Shown here: piece by piece, positions 52,873 to 60,518 of the stretch
How positions within the stretch are numbered: position 1 is the stretch's first letter
How the letters are laid out: each line of letters begins with the position of its first letter
Origin: Hymenobacter busanensis
GTDB lineage: Bacteria > Bacteroidota > Bacteroidia > Cytophagales > Hymenobacteraceae
Length of the DNA: 64,000 nt
Direction of reading: 5' to 3'
Assembly (NCBI RefSeq): GCF_008727865.1
Contig: NZ_VTWU01000004.1
Span: forward strand, 62,001-126,000
The notes under the pieces: model-generated
What the model saw: only the letters and a program-made list of their open reading frames with translations
The model's database searches: none
Told to the model about the DNA's origin: nothing
Made by a program: the position numbers and the translations under genes

Positions 52873-53796
52873 TCAGGAAACGGCCGGGGCATTCTGGGCG
52901 GCTCGCACCAGCATGCCCACTTCTTCCAATATCAGGCAGGCGCGGTGGGCACTGGCTTCCTTGTCTTTGATTTCGAGCATAATATCGGCGTCGAGGCCGC
53001 GCAGGTCTTCGAGGAAGCGCCGAAACAGGGCTTCTTCCATTGTGGCCACGTGCTTGCCTTTTCGTTCGCCGGGCGCCTGCGAGCTGTAGTCAATCATGAG
53101 CGGGCCATCCTGGGTGGGGTGCCAGGTAGCGGCGGCCAGGCGCAGGGCCATGGGCATCGGTTCGCCGTTGTTGAGGCACTCGTGGTGGAAGTTGTCGAAG
53201 AGTACGGGCACACCCACGGCATCGTGCAGACGCAGGCAATCCTGCAGGCTGTAGAGCCGGTCGTCGTTTTCGACTACCAAGCGGGCTTTCACGGCCTCGG
53301 GTAGCGTTTTGTAGGTGGCAATCCAGCGGGTGAGGGCGGCTTCCCGGTCGCCGTAGAGGCCGCCGGCGTGAATCTGCAGCTTGGCCGTCGAGTCGAGGCC
53401 CATCAGATCGAGCATCGAGCCCTGGTACACCAACTCGTCGATGCTGCGCTGCACAATGCCGGCGTCGGGCGAGTTGAGCACCACAAACTGGTCGGGGTGA
53501 AACGACACGCGCAGGCCGTGGGCCTTGACGTAGTCGCCGATGGCCCGGAATTCGGCCGCGAAGTGCGTTTGCCAGGGAAAAGTGTTGATGGGGTGCGAAC
53601 CAAACGGCACAATACCCGAGCCCATGCGGAAAAAGCGCAGCTCGTGCTGCACGTTGTATTCCAGAATGCGCTGCAAGCAGGCCAGGTTTTTGGCCACGGT
53701 CTGCTCCACGCGCTCATCGGAGTAGGAGGCCAGTCGGAAGGTGCTGGCCGTGGAGCAGTCGAGCGACTCGTTGACGCAAGGATAACCGATTCTCAT
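52873..53796 (-). CDS. uvsE: UV damage repair endonuclease UvsE (UvdE family)
   Basis: 307-residue metal-dependent endonuclease that nicks 5' of UV photoproducts and other lesions for alternative excision repair. The TIM-barrel motifs are clear: MRIGYPCVNESLDCSTASTFRL, FRMGSGIVPFGSHP, RVSFHPDQFVVLNSP, KLQIHAGGLYGDRE, RLVVENDDRLYS, PVLFDNFHHECLN and MLEIKDKE. They carry the His, Glu and Asp ligands of the Mn site. Length is typical. The first gene of a two-gene unit. Confidence 0.95.
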   Translation of the reverse strand: MRIGYPCVNESLDCSTASTFRLASYSDERVEQTVAKNLACLQRILEYNVQHELRFFRMGSGIVPFGSHPINTFPWQTHFAAEFRAIGDYVKAHGLRVSFHPDQFVVLNSPDAGIVQRSIDELVYQGSMLDLMGLDSTAKLQIHAGGLYGDREAALTRWIATYKTLPEAVKARLVVENDDRLYSLQDCLRLHDAVGVPVLFDNFHHECLNNGEPMPMALRLAAATWHPTQDGPLMIDYSSQAPGERKGKHVATMEEALFRRFLEDLRGLDADIMLEIKDKEASAHRACLILEEVGMLVRAAQNAPAVS

Positions 53797-53887
53797 AACC
53801 TAGCCTTACGGCCCGGCGCAGGTGAAGTTTGCTGCTCAACTGCTAAGGGCCGGTTCCGAGCCTACCACGTTAAGCCGCTACGGTCAC

Positions 53888-54676
53888 CTATTGTTTGGGC
53901 GCGAGGCTTCCGGCGGGCGGCTGCACGGGCTGCTGCGGCAGTTTCTGCTTCGGCAATTGCTGCGGCACCGTGATGGGCAGCGTCAGGTCGCCTTCCACTT
54001 CGTAGCCTTGGTTTACGCGGAAAAACTGGTTGTAGGCACGGCGCTTGGCCAGCTCGGCTTCTATCCGTTTGTTGGTTTCTATTTCCTCCAGCTTACGGCG
54101 TTGCTCGCCTTCGCGCGAAAACATGTCGTAGAGCAGGCTGATGGGGCTGGCCAGCGTGGGCACCGGCGCCTTGGGCGCGGTAGAGTCGACGGGGAAGAGC
54201 GGCTGGGGCTTGGGCGGGCGCTTCACGGCGTTGGGCGGCGCGGTGGGCCGCTTGATGTTGCGCAGCGCCCGGTTGATGGTGGCCTCGTCAGGGCGGCCTT
54301 CGCGCACGCGCACCTCGCCCAGTTGAATGGTGGCCCGCTCCAGCTTCACCTGCACAATGATTTGCGAGAGGCCGGTGTTGCCCAGCGGCAGGCGGTAGCT
54401 GCCGTAGCCCACGGCCCGAAACTCCAGCGTGTCGCGGGCGCCCACGGTTACGGCAAAGTCGCCTTCGGCGTTGGCCACGGTGCCGCGGCGGGTGTTGATG
54501 TTCCAGATGGTGGCGCCGGGAATGGGTTGCTTGGTGGCTTTGTCGCTCACCGACCCTGTGACGCGCACCTGCGCGCTGGCCGCTCCGCTCAGCACCAGCA
54601 ACAAGCCCCACAATACAACCAGCCACGGCCGGCAACGAAGCGCAATCAAGTCAGTCAAGCGAATAGGAGGCAACAT
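53888..54676 (-). CDS. Exported protein with carboxypeptidase-regulatory-like domain
   Basis: 262 residues. A signal/TM segment (WLVVLWGLLLVLSGAASAQ) is followed by a CarboxypepD_reg-like beta-sandwich (VRVTGSVSDKATKQPIPGATIWNINTRRGTVANAEGDFAV ... VGYGSYRLPLGNT), as in the N-terminal plug extension of SusC/TonB receptors. The last 130 residues are Pro/Lys-rich, with a charged helix (REGEQRRKLEEIETNKRIEAELAKRRAYNQFF). It has no receptor barrel, so it is a small stand-alone envelope protein. The ATG at 54676 fits the signal. Confidence 0.75.
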   Translation of the reverse strand: MLPPIRLTDLIALRCRPWLVVLWGLLLVLSGAASAQVRVTGSVSDKATKQPIPGATIWNINTRRGTVANAEGDFAVTVGARDTLEFRAVGYGSYRLPLGNTGLSQIIVQVKLERATIQLGEVRVREGRPDEATINRALRNIKRPTAPPNAVKRPPKPQPLFPVDSTAPKAPVPTLASPISLLYDMFSREGEQRRKLEEIETNKRIEAELAKRRAYNQFFRVNQGYEVEGDLTLPITVPQQLPKQKLPQQPVQPPAGSLAPKQ

Positions 54677-54730
54677 CGAGCACAACACGGGCCGGCGCCG
54701 CAAAGTAGCCACGCTCTGCGGGAAGGAGCC

Positions 54731-54769
54731 AAAAAAAGCCTGCACCGTTGCGAAGGTGCAGGCTTTTTT
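54731..54769 (-). terminator. Rho-independent terminator of the Thr-rich lipoprotein gene
   Basis: AAAAAAGCCTGCACC and its complement GGTGCAGGCTTTTTT form a stable stem with T run on the minus strand, 27 nt after the stop at 54796. Confidence 0.8.
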
Positions 54770-54795
54770 ATGAAGAAGCCGTGTTGCCCAAGGGC

Positions 54796-55500
54796 TTACA
54801 TTTTGGTTTTGCCGGCTTCGGTTTTCTCTTTCATGGTGCCGTCGTCGGCGTCTACTTTGCCTTTGTTGCCGGCGGCGTCTTTGGTCTTGATGTCGCCATC
54901 CGACTTCACCTTGATCTTATTGCCGTCGCCGTCCTTGGCTTTCATTTTCGACACGCTCATGTCGGTACCCGACGACGAGGCCGAGGCGCTCATGTCCGAC
55001 GAACTCATATCCGACGACGTGCCGCTCATCGAGTCGGCGCCCATGCCGCTGGCCATGTCGGTGTCGTCCATGTACCGGTCCTCGTAGTAGTCGGTGCGGC
55101 TCGACTCATAAGCCGAATACTGCGTGGGGTCGGTGAAGATGGTTTTCATCTCCGTATCGGTATCGGCATACACCGTGCGCATGGCGGCGGCCATGCCGGT
55201 GGTGTCTTCCATGTACTGGTTGTGCAGCTCGCCCAAGCGCTTGGAGCGGTTGTAGTAGGCCGTGCGCACTTTGGCGCGGGTAGCCTCGTCGAGCTTCATC
55301 TTAGTCGCCATATCGGCCGCAATCCGGTCGGCGCGGCGGTTGTACGCCTCCTCGGTGTACATGGCCGGGGTGGCGGTGGTCGTGGTGGTCGTGGTAGTCG
55401 TTACGGTGCCGTCGGCAGCGGTGTCGGTCGATTTATCCTGCGAACAGGAAGCCATGGTCATGGCCGCGGCACACGACAACAGCAGAAACATCTTTTTCAT
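54796..55500 (-). CDS. Lipoprotein with poly-Thr tract and Ser/Asp/Met-rich tail
   Basis: 234 residues. A lipoprotein signal (MKKMFLLLSCAAAMTMASC, lipobox MASC) is followed by TVTTTTTTTTTATP, then a helical domain (YTEEAYNRRADRIAADMATKMKLDEATRAKVRTAYYNRSKRLGELH), then DMSSSDMSASASSSGTDMS and Lys/Gly/Asp repeats (KAKDGDGNKIKVKSDGD). The helical part recalls small Cpx/Spy-like periplasmic helical proteins, but this is weak. Probably anchored in the envelope; function unknown. Confidence 0.75.
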   Translation of the reverse strand: MKKMFLLLSCAAAMTMASCSQDKSTDTAADGTVTTTTTTTTTATPAMYTEEAYNRRADRIAADMATKMKLDEATRAKVRTAYYNRSKRLGELHNQYMEDTTGMAAAMRTVYADTDTEMKTIFTDPTQYSAYESSRTDYYEDRYMDDTDMASGMGADSMSGTSSDMSSSDMSASASSSGTDMSVSKMKAKDGDGNKIKVKSDGDIKTKDAAGNKGKVDADDGTMKEKTEAGKTKM

Positions 55501-55603
55501 GGGAAGTAGGAGAGGGGAGGGGTGAAAGTCGAATTGAACAAAACCCGAAAGTTTTGTATCCGCCTTATACGCCCCTGTCGAGTATTCGTTTTGCCAGATG
55601 CAA

Positions 55604-55634
55604 AAAGCCCCGATTGTTGGACAATCGGGGCTTT
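55604..55634 (-). terminator. Rho-independent terminator of the metallophosphoesterase gene
   Basis: AAAGCCCCGATTGT (55604-55617) pairs with ACAATCGGGGCTTT (55621-55634). On the minus strand the stem is followed by T residues, 26 nt after the stop at 55660. Confidence 0.8.
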
Positions 55635-55659
55635 CGCAGAATAGGGTAAAAGGCCGTAG

Positions 55660-56892
55660 TTAGGCCTTTTGCAGCTCAAAAACGGTGATTTCCGGCAAGA
55701 AGCCCACGCGGCCGGGGTAGCCGATGAAGCCCAGCCCGGCATTGACGTAGAGGTACTGCCGGCCGCGCTGGTAAAGGCCGGCCCACTGCTTGTACACGTA
55801 TTGCACCGGGCTCCACTTCATGAAGGGCAAGTTCACGCCGAACTGCATGCCGTGGGTGTGGCCCGAGAGCGTGAGGTCGATGTCGGGGTACTGGTGCACC
55901 TGCGCGTCCCAGTGCGAAGGGTCGTGGGAGAGCAGAATCTTGAACGGCGCGTCGCCGGAAGCGGCGTGGGCTTTGGCCAGGTTGCCGTGCTGGGCAAAGC
56001 CCTTGGCGCCCCAGTTCTGCACGCCCAGAATGGCCATTTTCTCGCCGTTGCGCTCCAGCGTGTGGCTTTCGTCCATCATCAGGCGCCAGCCAATTTTGGC
56101 GTGGTTATCCATCAGGCGGCGCAGGTTGGCGGCTTTTTCTTCGGGCGTGTCCCACTGCACGTAGTCGGCGTAGTCGTGGTTACCGAGGATGGAGAAGATG
56201 GGCAGCTTCGACTGAATCTGGGCCAGCGTGTCGATGTGCTCTTCTACCTCGTGGGCGTAGTTGTTCACCAAGTCGCCGGTCATGAACACGAGGTCGGCCT
56301 GCTGCTGGTTGATCAGCGCCACGGCCCGCTGCAAGGGCTCTTTCGACTGAAACGAACCGGTGTGCAGGTCGGAAATCTGCACAATCTTGAAGCCGTGAAA
56401 CGCGGCCGGCAGGTTGGGAAAGCGCAGCGCCACGCGCTTCACGGTGTAGTCGGTGCCGCCCTTCACCATGCCCCACAGCAGCGACACGAACGGCACGGCC
56501 CCGGCCACCAGGGCCGCCTTGCTCAGGAACTCGGAGCGCGAAATGGGCCGCCCGCCGCTGCCGGCCGGGGAGGTACCGAGCTGAAACGCCCAGCGGCCCA
56601 GCCGCACCACGTCTTCGAGCAGCAACGGAATAACGATGACGATTTTGGCCGCCAGCATGGCCAGCAGCACGCCGCCGAAGTACGATTTGAACGAGGCATG
56701 CTCGCGCCGGCTGCTCATCGCCCAGATGCCCAGCGCCCAGATAGCCACGGTCAGTAGCCAGTAGAGCACGGTGGTGAGGCGGCGCGTGCCGGGAGCGGCG
56801 TGCTGCACCATGGCGCGCACGGCCTGAAAGCCGTACCACTCGCCCAGTACCACCAGCGCCAAAAACAGAAACGGAAACAAACTTCTAGTCAT
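55660..56892 (-). CDS. Membrane-anchored metallophosphoesterase
   Basis: 410 residues. About three to four TM helices in the first 110 residues (LFPFLFLALVVLGEWYGF, VLYWLLTVAIWALGIWAM, GGVLLAMLAAKIVIVIPLLL), a linker, another hydrophobic segment (FLSKAALVAGAVPFVSLLWGMV), then a calcineurin-like domain with DLHTGS, GDLVNN, GNHDY, LSHDPSHW and SGHTHG, the full set of bimetal ligands. This is the YkuE-like group of uncharacterised phosphoesterases. The ATG at 56892 begins the first TM; an in-frame extension to 56958 is less likely. Confidence 0.9.
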   Translation of the reverse strand: MTRSLFPFLFLALVVLGEWYGFQAVRAMVQHAAPGTRRLTTVLYWLLTVAIWALGIWAMSSRREHASFKSYFGGVLLAMLAAKIVIVIPLLLEDVVRLGRWAFQLGTSPAGSGGRPISRSEFLSKAALVAGAVPFVSLLWGMVKGGTDYTVKRVALRFPNLPAAFHGFKIVQISDLHTGSFQSKEPLQRAVALINQQQADLVFMTGDLVNNYAHEVEEHIDTLAQIQSKLPIFSILGNHDYADYVQWDTPEEKAANLRRLMDNHAKIGWRLMMDESHTLERNGEKMAILGVQNWGAKGFAQHGNLAKAHAASGDAPFKILLSHDPSHWDAQVHQYPDIDLTLSGHTHGMQFGVNLPFMKWSPVQYVYKQWAGLYQRGRQYLYVNAGLGFIGYPGRVGFLPEITVFELQKA

Positions 56893-57005
56893 AGAGGACA
56901 AAGCAAACCCGCGCGGTGCCGAATGGTTCAGAAGCACCGCCGCGTATACAGACGGCAAAGCGGGATTTTTACTTTACTTACGACGAGTAACAATTCCAGT
57001 GCCGT

Positions 57006-57749
57006 ATGCATTCGTTTGACAAGTTGGCGGAAGACACCCCGCCCGCCGGGCCCTACCAAATACCCGCTTCGTTCAGTATTAAGAGTTGGGCCGAGGAAGA
57101 CCGGCCCCGCGAAAAGCTCATGGCCAAGGGCCGCGCTGCCCTCACCGACGCCGAGCTGATGGCCATTCTGCTCGGCTCGGGCACGGCCAAGCTCTCGGCC
57201 GTTGACGTGGCCAAGCTGGTGCTGGCCGCTACCGGCAACGACCTCAACGAGCTGGCCCGCCTTTCTATTAAAGACCTGATGCGCCACAAAGGCATCGGCG
57301 AGGCCAAGGCCATAACCATTGTGGCCGCGCTGGAGCTGGGCCGCCGCCGCAAGGAAACCGCCGCCGCCGAGCGCGTCACCATCACCTGTTCCACCGATAT
57401 CTACAACCTCATCCGGCCCAACCTGCAGGACTTGCCGCACGAGGAATTCTGGGTGATTCTGCTCAACCGCGCCAACGTGGTCATGCGCAAGCAAAGCATC
57501 AGCAGCGGCGGTGTGGCCGGCACCGTGGCCGACCCCAAAATGATTTTCAAGCTGGCCCTGGAGCAGCTGGCCTCGTCCATCATCCTCGTGCACAACCACC
57601 CCAGCGGCAACCGCAACCCCTCGGCCGCCGACATTGCCCTCACCCGCAAGCTCAAGGAAGGCGGCCTGTACATGGATTTGCCCGTGCTCGACCACCTCAT
57701 CTACACCGACCGCGGCTACTACAGCTTCGCCGACGAGGGCATTCTGTAA
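57006..57749 (+). CDS. radC: RadC family JAB1/MPN-domain protein
   Basis: 247 residues. An N-terminal UPF0758 helical domain with HhH-like motif (LMRHKGIGEAKAITIVAALELG) leads to a JAB1/MPN domain with the JAMM metal motif H196-N-H198-PSGNRNPSAA-D209. The end TDRGYYSFADEGIL is typical. The family was first linked to DNA repair, but the role is unsettled. It is divergent from the phosphoesterase gene. Confidence 0.93.
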   Translation: MHSFDKLAEDTPPAGPYQIPASFSIKSWAEEDRPREKLMAKGRAALTDAELMAILLGSGTAKLSAVDVAKLVLAATGNDLNELARLSIKDLMRHKGIGEAKAITIVAALELGRRRKETAAAERVTITCSTDIYNLIRPNLQDLPHEEFWVILLNRANVVMRKQSISSGGVAGTVADPKMIFKLALEQLASSIILVHNHPSGNRNPSAADIALTRKLKEGGLYMDLPVLDHLIYTDRGYYSFADEGIL

Positions 57750-57876
57750 GGAAACGAGCCCGAATCAGGCAAACGTTGGTTTCCCGCGGAGTTTGACGGA
57801 GGTTTACACCGGATTTCGCCCGAAGCGGCAGAAATCGTCCCCGAAATCTGTACAAGCCTAAAAGTCCGTCGAATCC

Positions 57877-58500
57877 GTGGTCAAGCTCTCCGTCCCCAAA
57901 ATCCTGCTCGGCCTCGGCCTGCTTGTCGTGCTCGGCTACATCGCGTCCGATTTACTCATCAGCGACGACCAGTACGCCTACAAGCTCCGGCAGGAGCGGA
58001 AGCAGAAAAACGAGCAGTTCCGCAGCCACCGCGACTCGCCGCTGCCCGAAGAGCTGCACGAGAAGTTCGATAGCCTGCATTACTACCCCATCGACCGCGC
58101 CTGGCGCCTGACGGCCCGCCTGGAGCGCCTGCCCGCCGGCGACACGCTAAGCCTGGCCCTCACCGACGGCGGGGCCGACAAGTACACGCGCTTTGCCCGC
58201 GCCACCTTTGAGTGGCAGGGCCAGCCGCAGACCCTGACGCTGCTGCGCCGCGTGAGCAAAACCGATTCCACGCTTTTCGTGCCCTTCACCGACAAAACCA
58301 ACGGCCGCGGCAGCTACGGCGGTGGCCGCTACCTCGACGTGGAAACGCCCGCCCGCCGCGACCGGGAAGTGGTGCTCGATTTTAACCGCACCTACAACCC
58401 GTACTGCGCCTACGGTGGCAATTTTGCCTGCCCCATGCCGCCCAAGGAAAACTGGCTGACCGTGGAGGTGCCGGTAGGAGAGAAGAGCTACAAGGAGTAA
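57877..58500 (+). CDS. DUF1684 domain protein, membrane-anchored
   Basis: 207 residues. One N-terminal TM (KILLGLGLLVVLGYIASDLL) precedes a DUF1684 domain recognised by FVPFTDKTNGRGSYGGGRYLDVE, VVLDFNRTYNPYCAYGGNFACPMPPKENWLTVEVPVGEKSY. The start is GTG at 57877. The conserved domain has no firmly known function. It lies 127 nt after radC; coexpression is uncertain. Confidence 0.88.
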   Translation: MVKLSVPKILLGLGLLVVLGYIASDLLISDDQYAYKLRQERKQKNEQFRSHRDSPLPEELHEKFDSLHYYPIDRAWRLTARLERLPAGDTLSLALTDGGADKYTRFARATFEWQGQPQTLTLLRRVSKTDSTLFVPFTDKTNGRGSYGGGRYLDVETPARRDREVVLDFNRTYNPYCAYGGNFACPMPPKENWLTVEVPVGEKSYKE

Positions 58501-58548
58501 GGGTTATACACCTGAATCCGGGCCAGTGAGCGGCTGGTCTGGGGTAGG

Positions 58549-60288
58549 TCACTCCACTGCCAGAGGCTTCAGGTACACGGCAGCGCCCACCTGCACCCGC
58601 AGCGCATACACGCCCGCGGGCAACCCGGCCAGGTCCAGTAGAATGTCCGAACCCGGCACGGCAGATTGGGTACGCGCCACTTGGCCCCGGGCGTCGAGCA
58701 GCGTGAGGGAAGCCTTTGGAGCGCCGCTAGCCGGCACGTGCACAGTGGCGGTGCCCCGGGCCGGATTGGGATACAGCACCATGTCAGCCCGCGGAGCCAT
58801 ACTCCGGGTGGGCAGCGCTAGGTCAGTAAGGGAGGCCACGAAGCTGGTGGCGCTGCCCGTATGCAAGTTGGTGAAGTTGGTAGCCCCGACGGTAAAACGG
58901 GCACCCGTAAAGTACCCGCCCACGCAGGCGGTGGTCCCGTTCAGCACCACGGCATTGCCGAAGTCGTCGTCGGAACTGCCGGCCGCTTGGGCCCAGTCGA
59001 TGCGGCCCGCTAGGCCCGTATCGGTAACGCGCGTCACGAAAGCGTCGCTGCCACCGACCGATGATAGTTGGGTGCTGCCAAACGCTGCCACCGGGCCGCC
59101 CGCGCCGGTACTGCCGCTGTTGAAATAGCCGGTTACGTAGGCCTTGCCACCTAACACAGCCAAGGCCTGGGGTTCGTCGTCCAGGGGGCCGCCCATGCGC
59201 AGGGCCCACACCACGGAACTGTTGCTGCCGGCGTCGGTGAGGCGCGCTACCACGCCGTCGAGGCCCCCGGCGCTGCCGAGCGTGACCCCGCCAAAGGTGG
59301 CTGCGGCGCCGGTAAACGAGCCGGCCACGTACACGGCGGCACCATCCACTGCTACGTCCCAAACCGTTTCGTTGCCGACTCCCCGCAAGCTCTGCACCCA
59401 TTCGAAGCTGCCGGTGCTGCCTGCATCCGTGAGCTTGGCCACCAGCCCATCGGTGCCGCCAGCGCTGGTAACCGTGGTGCTGCCCAGCGTGAGGGAGCCG
59501 GTGGTGTGGGCCGTGACGTACACACTGCTGCCCGCAGCAGCCACCTTGTGCGCCTCGTCGACGCCCGCGCCGCCCAGGCGCTGCACCCAGTCGAAGCTGC
59601 CGCCGCCCGCATCGTTGAGCTTGGCCACAAACCCGTCGCGGGTGCCAAGGCTGACGAGCGACGTGGAGCCAAAGGCGGCGGTGGCGCTGAAGGTGCCCGT
59701 GGCGTACACGTTGTTGCCGCTCACGGCCAGCCCCTCGATTACGTCGTAGCCCGTGCCGCCGGCCTTGCGCAACCACCCGTAGCTCACGCTCGAGCCCAGG
59801 TCCGTAAACTTGGCCACGAACCCGTCGCGGCCGCCCCAGCTGGAGTTGCTCACGAAAGTGTTGCCCCAGTTCAAACCGGTGACCGTGAAGCCCCCCGCCA
59901 CAAACACATCGGCACCGCGCACGACCAGCGCCAGCGGCAGAACCTCGCCCTGGCCCGCGCCAAACTGGAACGCCCACACAAACCGGCGCGTGATGGGGCT
60001 CCACTTAGCCACAAAGCCGGAGCCGTCGGCGTCGCTGGTAATAACGGTGTTGTTGAAGAGTGCCTGATCGTAGATAACGCCCGTAACGTACACGTTGCCA
60101 GCGGCGTCGGTAGCCATGGCCGTAATGCCGTTAGCGCTGACTCCGTTGGCGGAATTACCAATAGCGGCGGCTCCCTGCCAGCCGGGTGCCTGGGCCAGGG
60201 CAGCAGGGGCCTGCTGCAGGCCAAGCGCCAGCACGACGATACAGGCCCAGCGGGTGCGCAGGTGAATGGCGCGTAAAGCTGTTATCAT
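58549..60288 (-). CDS. Secreted SBBP-like beta-propeller repeat protein with T9SS sorting domain
   Basis: 579 residues. A signal segment (ACIVVLALGLQQAPAALAQ) is followed by about eight repeats of 50-60 residues (DAAGNVYVTG, SWGGRDGFVAKFTD, LAVSGNNVYATGTF, GGTDGLVAKLTDAG), each like the SBBP beta-propeller unit. The C-terminus has LYPNPARGTATVHV and ends LPAGVYALRVQVGAAVYLKPLAVE, a T9SS type A sorting domain. It is exported through the outer membrane and likely surface-attached or released. The ATG at 60288 gives a plausible signal. The gap to pheT's promoter shows nothing else. Confidence 0.88.
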   Translation of the reverse strand: MITALRAIHLRTRWACIVVLALGLQQAPAALAQAPGWQGAAAIGNSANGVSANGITAMATDAAGNVYVTGVIYDQALFNNTVITSDADGSGFVAKWSPITRRFVWAFQFGAGQGEVLPLALVVRGADVFVAGGFTVTGLNWGNTFVSNSSWGGRDGFVAKFTDLGSSVSYGWLRKAGGTGYDVIEGLAVSGNNVYATGTFSATAAFGSTSLVSLGTRDGFVAKLNDAGGGSFDWVQRLGGAGVDEAHKVAAAGSSVYVTAHTTGSLTLGSTTVTSAGGTDGLVAKLTDAGSTGSFEWVQSLRGVGNETVWDVAVDGAAVYVAGSFTGAAATFGGVTLGSAGGLDGVVARLTDAGSNSSVVWALRMGGPLDDEPQALAVLGGKAYVTGYFNSGSTGAGGPVAAFGSTQLSSVGGSDAFVTRVTDTGLAGRIDWAQAAGSSDDDFGNAVVLNGTTACVGGYFTGARFTVGATNFTNLHTGSATSFVASLTDLALPTRSMAPRADMVLYPNPARGTATVHVPASGAPKASLTLLDARGQVARTQSAVPGSDILLDLAGLPAGVYALRVQVGAAVYLKPLAVE

Positions 60289-60453
60289 ATGTAGAAATGG
60301 GAAGGGTAGAATCGACAAGATATAGATTTATTCACAAGCCTGAGCGAGCTACAGCGCCCCCTTTTCAGGCCTATTGCAAAGTCCTTTCAGGGCCTGCGGA
60401 AGCCGAAAACAATGTTGTTGCGCCGTCTAAGGCATCATAGCCCCGCCGTGGTC

Positions 60454-60461
60454 TATCTTTG
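60454..60461 (+). promoter_or_regulatory. -7 promoter element (TATCTTTG) of pheT
   Basis: Exact TAnnTTTG match, 57 nt before the pheT ATG at 60519. Confidence 0.6.
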
Positions 60462-60518
60462 CCTTGCCGTTGCTGTCGTCAGCCTAAACTGACCACCGGC
60501 AACCGACAACCGACAATT

